64,000 bases of DNA from Alligator mississippiensis (taxonomy: Eukaryota; Chordata; Crocodylia; Alligatoridae), in assembly GCF_030867095.1 (NCBI RefSeq), contig NC_081824.1, positions 345,520,203 through 345,584,202 on the forward strand, given 5' to 3'. Positions 46,701 to 54,760 of the stretch are shown here, piece by piece. Numbering within the stretch: the first letter of the stretch is position 1; the number at the start of each line of letters is the position of its first letter. A program made the position numbers and the translations under genes. The notes beneath the pieces are model-generated. The model did no database searches. It saw only the letters and a list, made by a program, of their open reading frames with translations, and had not been told where the DNA came from.

Positions 46701-49700
46701 CAGCCTGCTGGCCAGGGAGCAAATGTCACTGGGTGATTGGCCTGGTTCCTGGCTGCAGGGAAGCCCACAGTCCCACGTGAGCTGGGAGCCAGGGCAATCT
46801 CCTGGCCACACGTCCTCCCCGGTCAGTGGGCCAGCTGAGGAGGGAGTGGGGGGAAAATGGCCCCCATTATAGGCTTCCCATCCCCTGTGCTGGACACAGC
46901 CTGGCTGAGGGTCAAGAATCAGGGTGGAGAGAGGGCTGTTTCCCTCCCACTCCCTCCTCAGTCAGTCTGCCAACCATGCAGGGGTCATGGCTCCCCCTTT
47001 CCCCAACACTGGGGAGACCCCAGCTGGGGGTCCAGTGCCAGGAGGAGGGGTGGGTTTCCCCCCACACTCCTCCTCAGCCAGCCCAGACTGAGGAAAAGGC
47101 GAGGCTAGGGGTATCAGCTCTAGGCATGGGGAGATGGGGGAAGAGATGGGGGGTCCTGTGACGGCCAATCACTGTGGCCGATTGCTGTGCTTGCTGCAGC
47201 TGCTTCCAGAAGTGGCTGTGGCTTCTGGGACCAAGTTCCGGCTGTTCGCTGCAGCCGCTCCCAGAAGCGGCCGCAGCCACTCCCAAAAGCGGCTGCAGTG
47301 AGCGCAGTGATCGGCCGGCACTTGCAGGGGGGGCACTGGTGTTCCCACCTGCCCCCCCTACCCATTGCCTGAGTGGTGAGCATGGCTGGTCAGTGGGTGC
47401 ACAGGCGTTCTCAGGGGATGCACGTACACCCCCATGCACACCCTACACATTGCCACTGTGGTGGGTGCTGAGTGCCAAAGTGTCTTACCAGAGTGCTTTC
47501 TGCCACCTGGATACTGCTGCTACTACTTCTGTGGAATGGGCTCCCCAGGGACTGTCATTCTGGTGCCTTCTATAAACTGCTACCTGGGATGGGTGCCTTA
47601 CTTGCCCACTCCTAGTTATGCTACAGATACTGTACTAGCTATGCTAAAATAGAGCATGTAAGGCACCTGAAACATCTAGTATCTTTGTGAAGGATTCCTG
47701 AAAGATAGATATAAGGGTTAAATATCTTTACTGGGAATGGAAAATGGAGGAGGAAGTCAAACAAGCTATAAGATCAAGTAAGTATTATCAGGCAAATGCA
47801 ATGACGACAACAAAATCAGTATAAAAATGTTGGATAATCATGGTGGATAAAGGGAGGAGGAAAGGTAGAATATAGCCTGTTACCAATTCAGAAATGGGCA
47901 GTTTACAGAATGACTAATTTAAGATCTTCCCTTAGCACATGAATACATGAGAACACAAGAGGGATGTGTGCAACAAGCCTGTATAAAGATCTTTTGATAA
48001 AAGTGGATGAGGGAATATTTAGAAATGTACACAGATCAACAGTTCTGGATGATTACATCCTCAAGTGCTAAGAGTAAAAGTTCCTATGCCCATTTAAGGC
48101 TCAGGTATTTTGGGTTTTGTGTATCAAGTACAACTGATAAGTATGAAATACACTCCCTTTTCTGGGAGCAGGGTGCAAAGCTGCTGCTAAAGACTCTGAA
48201 ATGAGCCTTGAAAGCTTTGTCTTGCACATCACCCATTTCTGTATAAACTGATGCATATTTGCTTGAGGCATCACCACAAAAGGATTCAGATTGACAAAAA
48301 GACTTGTAATTAAGACTGTAATTAAGAATAATCTTGTTTTGAGCAGTCTTGGGCTTTTGTTTTTGCAGGCAACATTTCTGACCTCCCCCCACATTTATTT
48401 ACTACTGGAGTGATTGTGGCTATATTATCTTCATGTGTTGCTGTGCTCCTGGTGGTTCTAGGTGGGATATTCCGAGTTGACCTAGTTTTACTTTACAGGG
48501 ATATAACTGGAAAAGATGAAACTGTTGGAGGTAAGAATTGGCCAGTGCTGCCATTGAACAAAGTGATATAAAAACTATTAAAAAAGGTATATTCTCAAGT
48601 TTGGTAGGTCATATAAAATGACAACTTTTCATATGAAAATGAAGGGGAAAGTCAGGAGTAAGACAGTCCATAGTGATGGTTGGGAATGGATAAATAATGC
48701 AGGACTTGATTCAGGAGAGGTAAATTAAATAAATATGTTTTTAAAAAGTTGCAAAAACAGGACAGAAAATACCATGAAGTACCTGACTCTAGGAGGAAAT
48801 AGAAAAGATCAGAGTGTACTGTTTTAGCGCACACAGTCCTATAACGTACTTTCATTTTTTTCCCCGTAATGAAAGTGAGGGCACGACTGGTGAAAGGAAG
48901 AAAGAAGAGGTGATTCTGAGAAGAGGAAGCAGTCAAATTCCTTCTGTCCTTGCCCTCCTGGCTCCTTTGCACTCTAAACCCAATGTGTTTTCTTGGATAA
49001 CAGAGGTCACAGGGAAGGTGACAGGCCATTGTTATGGAGTTTATCAGTTGCCACATTAAGCTGCCAGAATCTTACCAAGAAGCATTTAGTGTAGCCCATA
49101 CTCAAGACACCATCGCTTGAGGTCAATAATTGGCCAACTACTTCTGGGTCCAGTCTTTTCTTTGTGGTTGAGTTTTTGATGGGGCAACTTGCACAATAAT
49201 AGTTAGATGCCTTTCCCTTTGTTAGATTGCATATAGACTGGAGCACAGTGTATAGATAGCTCTAGTTACATTGGTTAGGGATCTCTTACTAATGGATGAA
49301 GATCAACTGTACTTGCCAGTACTATTTGATCTGTCTATTGCCTTTAATATTTTTGGTCATAAGATGTGGATTCATCCGTAGATCTCCAGTAGTATAGATG
49401 GGGCTAACCTTGAATAATTTCATTAGCATCCAGGTAAGACATCCCACAGTCTCTATACCCATAGGGCTTTCTCATGTGGAGTTTCTCACCTTGTGATCCC
49501 TTCTTATAGATGTAGAGGAGGCTATTATGAGGTTAAATGAAAAAAAAGTATGGACTGATGTTTCAATTTAAATAAAAGAAGAAATGTTGGTAAGGTAGGG
49601 AGGAAGAAGAAAAAGTACTGAGAGTTACGTCTGCTTCTCCGGTGAAAGATATTTTATCTGCTTTTGTTACTTAAGTTTGCAACTTCAGATTTTGGTTAGA

Positions 49701-52700
49701 TTCACAGTTAAACCTCAGTGATCAGATTTCATTATGAGCCAGGATGGGTCTAGAAGGTAGCAGATTTTAACCCTAGACAGATTGCTTGGACCTTAGGGAT
49801 AGGCCACAAAGCTCTCCTTTTTACAGTGGTTTGTGAGTTTCAGTTAGCTATTGCTATATGCTGCTTTATATTTCAGTATGTGTTTATGAGTAATTACCAT
49901 TGACAGCTTCAGCCTTGAAACTTATTTTTTTGTTATGCTCTCCTTTATTTCTTCTGTAAATATTCATGATGCAACTACACACAGTAGTATAGGCCATGAA
50001 ATGAAATAAACCTGGAATCTATATGATATCTTTTATGAAGCCATTATTTTCAAATGAGTAATACAATCTAAGGGTATAAATTAACATCTATCAGTTCTGT
50101 TTAATTCCTATCCTAGGAATAGGTTGTAACAAATAGGTTTGAATAGATCAAAAACGTATAAGTTTCAAAACAGCTCAACAGGTCAGGGATATTTCTGCAA
50201 ACTTTTGAGAAAACAAATGGAATAGGATGGACTGTGTCAGATTGATACTGGTCCATGATATTTTATCTGAAAAATGACTGGAGAGGTGTTTGAGAAAAAG
50301 CTGCCGTCTCAGAAGCTTATTGGGGGGGGTGCAGTAATTACAGAAGTCAGGAAGAAGGGTCAGTTATCATAGTTGTTAAGCTGCAGATAAGTTTAGTCTA
50401 ACACAGTGGCGCTCAATCTTTTGAGCCCATGGGTCAGATGAGGGTAGTGGGGCTTATCCACAAGCCAGCTTGGACCTTGTGCCCCAGGATCAGGCCCATG
50501 TGCCTGGATTGGGCTCTGTGCAGCTTTAGCTAGCACTCACACTCTGAGATGATATGGCACTGGGAGCCAGGTTTGGGCCCTGGCCTAACAAGACAAAAAT
50601 TGGTAACTCTTTTTCCAGATGGAAAAGAATATGATGCTTTTGTGTCTTACCTGAAAGACTGCATAACAACTAATGATGGAGAGGGAAAATTTGCTTTGGA
50701 AATATTACCCAAGACACTGGAAGAACATTTTGGGTACAAACTGTGTATATTTGAGCGGGATATAACTCCTGGAGGAGGTAAGCAAATGAAATGACTTTAC
50801 TATTAAATGGGTATCAGATTCTCACAAAAAGGCAGGGGTCTGCAGTTACAAAGAATTTAATGATGAGTCATGTTTGTCTGTGGAACATATTTTAATTGAT
50901 TCCATGCTGCTTTTGTGCAGAAATGGTAGGATGTGCGCATTAAACACTGTATTTTCAAAACTAGAGGCTGTCTGAAAAGTTTCAACTTAATCTGTTCCTC
51001 TTTTCAGTGAGTAGAGGGAACAAAAAGAGGGTTTTGAGCCAAAAACCAATGAGAGGTCTTTATTGTTAAGCTTGGGTTTGCAATGGAACTGCTTTTGTTG
51101 TACTTTGAAACCAGAGCCATGTTTTTTTTTTCCTTGTGGCACTCTATAAATTAAGCTTCTGTAATCTTTACAATATGGAAGACAATTAAGCTTTTATGAA
51201 AACTGACTCTCAAAAAATCTAGATTTTTCCATGATTTAAATGAAACCACTAATATATGTGTGTGTCTGTGTGTGTATTAGTGGTGTTTCATTCAGATCAC
51301 GGAAAAAATGGATTTGGGCTTACTTTTCTTTTAACCAAAAGTTGGTATTTCTTTTAAATCAGAGAGAACCAGGATCCCTGCTCATAAACATGATGGGTGC
51401 TGTAGAAATGCTTAAAAACTGTAAATGTGCTATAAATAGGTGACACTTTAAAGAACATTTGAAACAAAACACAGTAGGATATCATGCAGCTGAGCTCTAG
51501 AGGAAAATAAATTCTTCAAGTAGAAGATTTTTGCCAGTGCTTGTGCATGAGCATATCATGTGTGTAAGTTTTTGTGGGACTTAGGGTTTCACTTTTTAGT
51601 TGAATTATTAATTATTCTTTGTAACTAAAGAGTGATGAGATCCTTGCTTGTACCGTACAGAGTTGTTTATCTAGAGTAGGGGTTGAATCCAGTCCATGGA
51701 ACCATTTGATCCGGCCCAGGGACAAAGAGCTTCAGAGGCATTTGGTGGTGGAGGACTTCGGCAGCAGTTGTTTTCCCATGCTCCTGCAGGGAAAAATGGT
51801 GGCAGAAGTTGGATCTTAAGTGCCTGTCCCCCTCCACCCACCCTTGCCCTGAACTGAGTCAGTCCAGCTCACAGCCTTAAAAGGTTGTTGGTTACTGATA
51901 TATGGTACAGAGGGTACTGATAAGTAGGGTGGATAGTGATAAAAATAGGAAAGTGAATTGAGGGTTAGTGAATATTGCAACTGCATGGCTGAAATGACAC
52001 TAGTTGAAGTTATTCTGCTGCTCTTCGTGGAATAGCTCTTATGGAATGAATTAGTTTGTAATTTGATTTCTAGCATGAAAGTAATGTACACTGACTAAGG
52101 TCAAATTAGATTTCCGTTGTGTTTCTTAAATTCTCAGAATTGTTTAATTTTCTACCATTATTTTCATATTACTTATCACTATTATAGTTTGAGTGAGCAA
52201 AGCATAAAGTAATTTAGTCATTTTACATTTGAAACATGTTATCCCCACTACAGAAAGATGTGTTAATTCGGTACCTGTGCTTTTAATTTATTTTAAGAAG
52301 TATAAATATAAATAATATTTTTTAATGTATCTTTAATTTGCAGCTGTTGTTGATGATGTCCTTTCATTCATTGACAAGAGCAGAAGATTAATTGTTATAC
52401 TAAGCAAGAACTATGTTTCTGACAAAGTCATGTATGAGCTTGAGAGTGGACTACATAAGGCATTAGTAGAAAGGAAGATTAAAATAATATTAATTGAATA
52501 CATGCCCATAAGTGATTATAATTTCTTGCCAAAATCACTTGCCCTTTTGCCATCTTGGAGAGTTGTACAGTGGAAAAAGGATCAGTCTCTTCCATTGAAT
52601 TCAAGATTTTGGAAGAATCTTCGGTACCTGATGCCAGCAAAAACTTTCAAGTCAAACTCTGGAAGTCCCAATAATTTTCTGGAGCTAGTCTCAGAGCAAG

Positions 52701-52747
52701 AGACCCAGTCATTGACTGCATATTGGAAGACTAAAACATTCATATAA
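22646..52747 (+). CDS. IL18R1: Interleukin-18 receptor 1 (IL-18R alpha), complete coding sequence in ten exons
   Basis: IL18R1 is the ligand-binding chain of the IL-18 receptor. With IL18RAP it recruits MyD88 through its TIR domain and activates NF-kB, driving interferon-gamma production in T and NK cells. Joining exons 22646-22703, 24321-24561, 31571-31742, 36240-36393, 38510-38575, 41982-42126, 45047-45183, 48369-48530, 50619-50777 and 52344-52747 gives 1698 nt, 565 residues plus stop, in frame at every GT-AG junction. Layout: signal peptide 1-19; three Ig-like domains at about 23-108, 115-208 and 215-324; membrane helix about 338-359; TIR about 383-530 with box 1 YDAFVSY (383-389), box 2 [15 protein letters not shown] (417-431) and box 3 [10 protein letters not shown] (520-529). 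[13 protein letters not shown] after the helix and [12 protein letters not shown] in domain 1 are IL18R1-like. The protein is 24 residues longer than the human one, mainly at the C-terminus. Several N-glycosylation sites (NVT, NGS, NCT, NYT) are visible. Start choice: good signal peptide and A at -3. Confidence 0.96.
22704..24320 (+). other. IL18R1 intron 2
   Basis: 1.6 kb. Holds one small inverted-repeat element (23,191-23,443). The rest is unassigned; the ORF near 23,705-23,938 has no family similarity. Confidence 0.6.
23191..23443. mobile_element. MITE with GCATCTACAC inverted ends
   Basis: The left end CACTGGCTGCATCTACACAA and the reverse-complemented right end CAAGTGGTCGCATCTACACG share GCATCTACAC. 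The interior has repeated ACAGTAGT words and an AT-rich palindrome at 23,357-23,396 (CATTTATTTAG against CTAAATAAATG). About 250 bp, non-coding. Confidence 0.7.
24321..24561 (+). CDS. IL18R1: IL18R1 exon 3: first Ig-like domain
   Basis: Residues 20-100. The acceptor GGTGAAG is weak next to the exon but follows a long pyrimidine run. Contains [17 protein letters not shown] and [18 protein letters not shown]. The F-strand cysteine of a standard Ig fold is replaced (IYSYKL), as in the mammalian protein (YFFQM). Donor AG|GTGGGT; ends in phase 2. Confidence 0.95.
25311..26966 (-). mobile_element. DNA element of the 37.6 kb / 45.2 kb family, reverse orientation, with about 1.2 kb extra internal DNA
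   Basis: Sequence at 25,311-25,370 (CAGGGTGTATCTGCATGTGC, AATAAACTCTGGAGTTTATT) and 26,570-26,966 (ATTTGAACATGCATCC, CCCCAGCCAGCCAGG, TAGATGCACTCGCACAG) is the reverse complement of the element at 45,232-45,696. About 25,371-26,570 has no counterpart in the 37.6 kb or 45.2 kb copies. Either another sequence inserted here or those copies are internally deleted. A near-perfect palindrome lies at 26,829-26,872. Confidence 0.65.
26829..26872. repeat. Near-perfect palindrome inside the DNA element
   Basis: TGCAGCAGGATAGCACTTGT pairs with ACAAGTACTATCCTGCTGCA with one mismatch around a 4-nt centre. The 45.2 kb copy keeps a related structure at about 45,343-45,384. Confidence 0.85.
29230..29630. 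repeat. Possible MITE starting TATTTTCTTGCATATAAGAT
   Basis: The start resembles a dispersed element whose ends read GCATATAAGA(C/T)GAGCTTGAA (from memory). Right end not located. Contains a G run at 29,411-29,420. Confidence 0.3.
31571..31742 (+). CDS. IL18R1: IL18R1 exon 4: end of domain 1, start of domain 2
   Basis: Residues 100-157. Acceptor TACTCCATAG. Contains [14 protein letters not shown], matching the mammalian WKLNVIRRNKHSCF linker, and ends NVTWYK. Donor AAG|GTAATT; phase 0. Confidence 0.94.
33457..34323 (+). mobile_element. Candidate solo LTR of an LTR retrotransposon or endogenous retrovirus
   Basis: Begins TGTCACAG and ends CTGTGACA, an 8-bp perfect inverted terminal pair with the TG...CA rule. 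Flanks GCTTG (33,452-33,456) and GTTTG (34,324-34,328) would be a 5-bp target duplication with one change. A TATA-like AATATAAACCCC lies at about 33,629. The length of 867 bp fits an LTR. No gag, pol or env sequence is attached, so only a lone LTR is present. Sense orientation relative to IL18R1 is inferred from the TATA box. Confidence 0.65.
35387..36096. mobile_element. hAT-type non-autonomous element with TAGGGGTGCAC ends
   Basis: Left end TAGAGGTGCACTGATA; right end reverse-complemented TAGGGGTGCACCGATAGACA. Flanks TTTTTGCT (35,379-35,386) and CTTTTGTT (36,097-36,104) match at six of eight positions, consistent with an aged 8-bp hAT duplication. The subterminal ATATCGG and CCGATA words repeat at both ends. 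The GC-rich core gives overlapping ORFs on both strands that are not genes. The right end lies 143 bp before exon 5. Confidence 0.75.
36240..36393 (+). CDS. IL18R1: IL18R1 exon 5: rest of Ig-like domain 2
   Basis: Residues 158-208. Acceptor TTTATTGATGCAG. Starts NCSF and contains [13 protein letters not shown], the F-strand cysteine of domain 2. Donor AAAG|GTAAGA; phase 1. Confidence 0.95.
36666..36770. repeat. Cluster of GTAGCACTACA-type words
   Basis: Within 105 bp the word TTTGTAGCACTA, TTTGTAGTGCTACAAA, CTGTAGCACTACAAAA and GAAGCACTACAAAA recurs four times. One copy is a near-palindrome. It may be the subterminal region of the adjacent DNA element. Confidence 0.6.
36840..37318. mobile_element. 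Probable MITE related to the CATCTACAC family
   Basis: Left part AACATGTCTACATGTGCCCC and, reverse-complemented, right part CCACAGACAGATGTGCATTT have roughly similar ends. The interior has no coding signal. Limits approximate. Confidence 0.4.
37639..38113 (+). mobile_element. hAT-like non-autonomous element, sister copy of 45,232-45,696
   Basis: Ends CAGCGGGCATATCTATATAA and, reverse-complemented, CACTGGGCACATCTAGACAT. The interior runs parallel to the 45.2 kb copy: GCAGTAAACTAATAAACTC, GCCTGCCTGCCAGCTAGTCC, GCTGACCCCCT, AGCACATTCAAATG and CAATAAACTCC occur in the same order. No clear target duplication. Confidence 0.7.
38510..38575 (+). CDS. IL18R1: IL18R1 exon 6: short linker exon into domain 3
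   Basis: 66 nt, residues 209-230, [20 protein letters not shown]. Acceptor TTATTTATTTTAG, donor ACAG|GTATCT. It corresponds to the segment before the first cysteine of domain 3 in mammals. Divergent in sequence but required to keep frame. Confidence 0.88.
38735..40735. repeat. Composite repeat: AT-rich foldback head and GC-rich tandem/inverted units
   Basis: Starts AGGGCTGTGTGAAATTTCAC, similar to the ends of foldback hAT-like elements such as 42,402-43,163. Near the start GTTTTGTTTCAAAGCTGTTT pairs with AAACAGCTTTGAAACAAAAC. From about 38,940 the units CTCCTGGGGGTGCGAGCCCC and GGATCTGTGCTGGATGACAG, with partners in reverse orientation, recur at about 38,950, 39,010, 39,170, 40,255, 40,455, 40,590 and 40,670. 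No matching right terminus, so the element is truncated or rearranged. Long ORFs on both strands here are artefacts of GC content. Confidence 0.65.
38860..38896. repeat. Perfect 18-bp palindrome with 1-nt centre
   Basis: ACTCAAAACATTTCAAAA at 38,860-38,877 and TTTTGAAATGTTTTGAGT at 38,879-38,896 are exact reverse complements around a single G. It belongs to the foldback head of the composite repeat. Confidence 0.93.
41982..42126 (+). CDS. IL18R1: IL18R1 exon 7: first part of Ig-like domain 3
   Basis: Residues 231-278. Acceptor TATGTTTTGCTTAG. Contains DEVLNCTVF and VIFYWLIND. It also has a cysteine-rich patch, [10 protein letters not shown], not obvious in the human protein. Donor TT|GTAAGT; phase 2. 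Confidence 0.92.
42402..43163. mobile_element. Foldback hAT-like element with long inverted arms
   Basis: Ends TAGGGGTGTG and, reverse-complemented, CAGGGCTGTG. Long imperfect inverted arms are visible: ACACAGCTTTATATGTTTTT near 42,556 pairs with AACATATAAAGCTGTGT near 42,991, and CCTCGAGGTACCAGGT pairs with ACCTGGTACCTCGAG. GATTCG-rich subterminal words occur at both sides. Flanks GCGGATGC (42,394-42,401) and ATAGATGC (43,164-43,171) differ only by three transitions, so they may be an aged 8-bp target duplication. Confidence 0.75.
44439..44482. repeat. 22-bp tandem duplication
   Basis: GCTCCAACTCACTGTAATTA plus TA is followed directly by the same 22 bases with one G to A change. Confidence 0.9.
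45047..45183 (+). CDS. IL18R1: IL18R1 exon 8: second part of Ig-like domain 3
   Basis: Residues 279-324. Acceptor TCTCTGTTGTAG. Contains [20 protein letters not shown] with the domain 3 F-strand cysteine. Donor AAAG|GTACAG; phase 1. A DNA transposon begins 48 bp beyond the donor. Confidence 0.93.
45232..45696 (+). mobile_element. hAT-like non-autonomous element starting 48 bp after exon 8
   Basis: Left end CAGGGCACGTCTACATGAGA; right end reverse-complemented CTCTGGACACATCTACACAT. It shares its whole layout with 37,639-38,113 and, reversed, with 25,311-26,966, including the internal palindrome TACTACAAGTAAATACAAGTA. No transposase. Confidence 0.75.
46005..47160. repeat. GC-rich interspersed repeat with CTAGGGACAGACATTACACA start
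   Basis: The AT-rich head (TAGGGACAGACATTACAC, AAACCTGTTTAAGTGATC, CCAGTTTCAAAATGGCTGAA) leads into a long GC-rich body with CAGGGGCTG, GGGAGCCAGG and CAGCTGGGG words. Overlapping ORFs on all frames with proline- and glycine-rich products are not genes. Family not identified and right end unclear. Confidence 0.5.
47160..47458 (-). repeat. GC-rich repeat fragment related to 20,780-20,995
   Basis: Reverse-complement start CAGTGGCAATGTGTAGGGTG corresponds to the 20.8 kb copy. The part at about 47,195-47,300 contains four drifted copies of a CAGCCGCTCCCAGAAGCGGC-type unit that is itself an inverted repeat. Confidence 0.6.
48369..48530 (+). CDS. IL18R1: IL18R1 exon 9: transmembrane segment
   Basis: Residues 325-378. 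Acceptor TTTGTTTTTGCAG. Encodes GNISDLPPH, a helix running about [20 protein letters not shown], then the juxtamembrane [13 protein letters not shown] (mammals YRVDLVLFYRHLT). Donor GGAG|GTAAGA; phase 1. Confidence 0.96.
48531..50618 (+). other. IL18R1 intron 9
   Basis: 2.1 kb, mostly AT-rich and unassigned, with a hAT-like fragment at about 50,404-50,575 just before exon 10. Confidence 0.6.
50404..50575 (+). mobile_element. hAT-like fragment adjoining exon 10
   Basis: CAGTGGCGCTCAATCTTTTG is a typical left end of Charlie-like hAT elements (CAGTGGTGCTCAACCTTTT, from memory). The body has GTGCCCCAGGATCAGGCCC words. The right end is not clear, and the tract stops about 40 bp before exon 10. 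Confidence 0.5.
50619..50777 (+). CDS. IL18R1: IL18R1 exon 10: N-terminal part of TIR domain
   Basis: Residues 379-431. Acceptor CTCTTTTTCCAG. Encodes [15 protein letters not shown] (box 1) through [19 protein letters not shown] (box 2). Donor GGAG|GTAAGC; phase 1. A hAT-like fragment ends within about 50 bp of the acceptor. Confidence 0.97.
50778..52343 (+). other. IL18R1 intron 10
   Basis: 1.6 kb. Carries a (GT) stretch at about 51,255-51,277, an end related to the 6.2 kb hAT element (51,357-51,392; reverse complement GAGCAGGGATCCTGGTTCTC), and a GC-richer fragment at about 51,675-51,880 that looks like another decayed DNA element (CCAGTCCATGGAACCATTTG). Otherwise unassigned. Confidence 0.55.
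52344..52747 (+). CDS. IL18R1: IL18R1 exon 11: C-terminal TIR domain and stop
   Basis: Residues 432-565. Acceptor TTTAATTTGCAG. Encodes [37 protein letters not shown] and box 3 [15 protein letters not shown], then a tail of about 34 residues ending KTFI and TAA at 52,745-52,747. The tail is longer than the human one and not otherwise recognised. Confidence 0.97.
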
Positions 52748-53689
52748 CAACACAATGGAAAGCAAACTTGTTGCAGAATGAGCACATTGGATTATTTTAA
52801 AGGAGGACATAAATTGCACTTGCTTTAGGGAGGCAATGCGTTCCTAGTGGATAGAGCACAGGATTGGGACTTGAAAGATAAGGGGGTGATGTTCAGCTAG
52901 TGTAGGTAGTCAAAGAGACCATAGTAACCCTAACTCTGACCTGTACCCCCAAAGTATTGTATCCAATTCTGATTCTGCCTGAGATTCTGAATCACAGTTC
53001 TTCTATTTGTAAAATGTTCTTAATTATACATACTGACCATTGTAAAGTAGTCTGTATTTAGAAATGTGTTTACAGTTACGATTTCTGCCATAAAAACACC
53101 TGAGCCACAAGGTAACGATATATCCTGGCAAAAGACGAGTCCTTTAATAAGTATTATGTAACTGAATACCTGTTGAGGGGCATTTGAGAGGGAAAGGGGA
53201 GGAAAGATGACACTTTTTTCTGGAGACATCACTGGACATATCTTACTTTTAATTTGCTTTTAGGTAAGAGGCCTGACGAGTTGGAATTTTGAGGGTCAAT
53301 GTTAACTGATAAATGGAGGTAAACAACCTACATTTACAGTGGTAAACTTTTTGCTGGAAAATTTCAATTACCCATTGGAAAAACAGAAACAATGCTTTCT
53401 CAAATGCCTGTGTGGAATGTGTTGCACTTGGAGAAAGTTCTTCCTTCCTCTCTGTGCCCAGCTGGCTTGGCTAGCTTTATCCTCTCCTATTTCCCTCATC
53501 AGCCCTTTTGGTGGAAACCAGTGTTAGTAGAAACCATGAAAAGCCTATAGCCCTTTAGGGTCCTGGTATTCCCTAGCATGGAAGTTAGAGGAATTACTGT
53601 TGTCTGATCTATCTCCTGCCATTTTATGCAGGATTTGGAAGGTTTGGGACAAGAAGACAGGAATATTTTGATACTATAATAGAAATAGG

Positions 53690-53785
53690 ATTTGCCACCC
53701 TGGTCTGTAGATGCCCAAGTTTCCAGAAAGTATTTTTTTGGCAAAAATCTTGTTGGTCTAATAAAAGATACCATCTCTACTACGA
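53690..53785 (+). repeat. SINE/LINE 3'-tail fragment
   Basis: TTGTTGGTCTAATAAAAGAT is the same tail as at 9172-9192. Family not assigned. Confidence 0.5.
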
Positions 53786-54489
53786 GTCCTAATTGAAGTT
53801 TCCATAAGGTATTCATCATTATAACTATTTTTACAAGTTCTTACTATACTTTCATCTATACTATACTTTTTACTATACTTTTAACATGTTGAAACCATCT
53901 CTCTCTCTAAGGTAGATTTCTAAAAGGAATTCAGTAACTCAACCATAGTGGACCCATATTAAAGTTACTGACTATCTAGATGGTTCCAGGATAGCTCTAG
54001 ATATGTCTCGGTGCTCCTGAAGAGTCAGTGAAATGGGACAGGAGACTTTTCTGCCAATTTTGCAAAATTAGTCCTAAATAAAGTGATTCTTTCTACCCTG
54101 CCCCAAAAGTTCCCGCATTCCAGGGTAGTGTTTATGCTGTGTCTGCTGAGAAGGAGAGCTATTTAGCTACTTGGTACTACGTTAAAGTGTCTCTGTTAAC
54201 TAGGGGTAATGTAGACTATTTCCAATTTCAGAAGTCTGGTAACATCTGGGACTGTTTCTAGGACCTTCTATCTTTCTTGATTACTTTCTCTCTGGTACCT
54301 TTCTGGTACACTGTAGCACCCCCCCCCCAATACCTCTGTCATGTAGAACAGACTAAAGCCGATGGATAATCGAAGTGGACGTGGCTGCATTTTGAATTCA
54401 CATTTACACACTTTCAATGTAATGGATTTTTCTGTTTCTCTTTTGTCAAAATTATGTGAAAATTTGGTCTTTACTGTATATATCTTCAA

Positions 54490-54495
54490 AATAAA
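54490..54495 (+). promoter_or_regulatory. IL18R1: Candidate poly(A) signal AATAAA for IL18R1
   Basis: AATAAAGACTGTTGTAACCC; followed within 30-50 nt by T-rich sequence (TTTTATATTTCATATTGTTT), a plausible downstream element. Confidence 0.5.
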
Positions 54496-54650
54496 GACTG
54501 TTGTAACCCTTTGGGACTTTTATATTTCATATTGTTTTTAAAACATTGAATAGGGTTATATTTTAATATACTTCATGATTGCTCCTAATACCTCCTTGTT
54601 AGCTGTGTCGCAGGAGGATATGGTATATGTGTCTATATTGTTTGAATGCT

Positions 54651-54693
54651 TTTCCTCCCTCCCTCCTTCCCTCCTTCCCTCCCTTCCTTCTTC
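54651..54693. repeat. CCTT/CCCTT microsatellite
   Basis: Simple pyrimidine run of TTCCCTCC units between the two poly(A) signal candidates. Confidence 0.9.
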
Positions 54694-54737
54694 TGTTGTA
54701 TCAAACCTAATAAGTATATGCCTGTTTCTTGCTGTGA

Positions 54738-54743
54738 AATAAA
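54738..54743 (+). promoter_or_regulatory. IL18R1: Second candidate poly(A) signal AATAAA for IL18R1
   Basis: GTGAAATAAATACAGTATTT followed about 20 nt later by AGTTGTCTCTTTG, a GT-rich downstream element. Alternative to the signal at 54,490. Confidence 0.5.
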
Positions 54744-54760
54744 TACAGTATTTGAATCAA

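Larger units (their letters stand above)
45184..48368 (+). other. IL18R1 intron 8
   Basis: 3.2 kb. Holds the DNA element at 45,232-45,696 and GC-rich repeat DNA at 46,005-47,460. Sequence from 47,650 to the exon 9 acceptor is unassigned. Confidence 0.6.
52748..54760 (+). other. IL18R1: Probable IL18R1 3' UTR
   Basis: No exon or other gene between the stop and the poly(A) signal candidates. Contains a SINE-like tail at about 53,750-53,775, next to CCCTGGTCTGTAGATGCCCA. Inferred 3' UTR length is about 1.75-2.0 kb if either signal is used. Confidence 0.5.

Noticed and set aside
46157..46768. 203-codon minus-strand ORF
   Set aside because: Proline- and glycine-rich translation of GC-rich repeat DNA, with equally long ORFs on the opposite strand.
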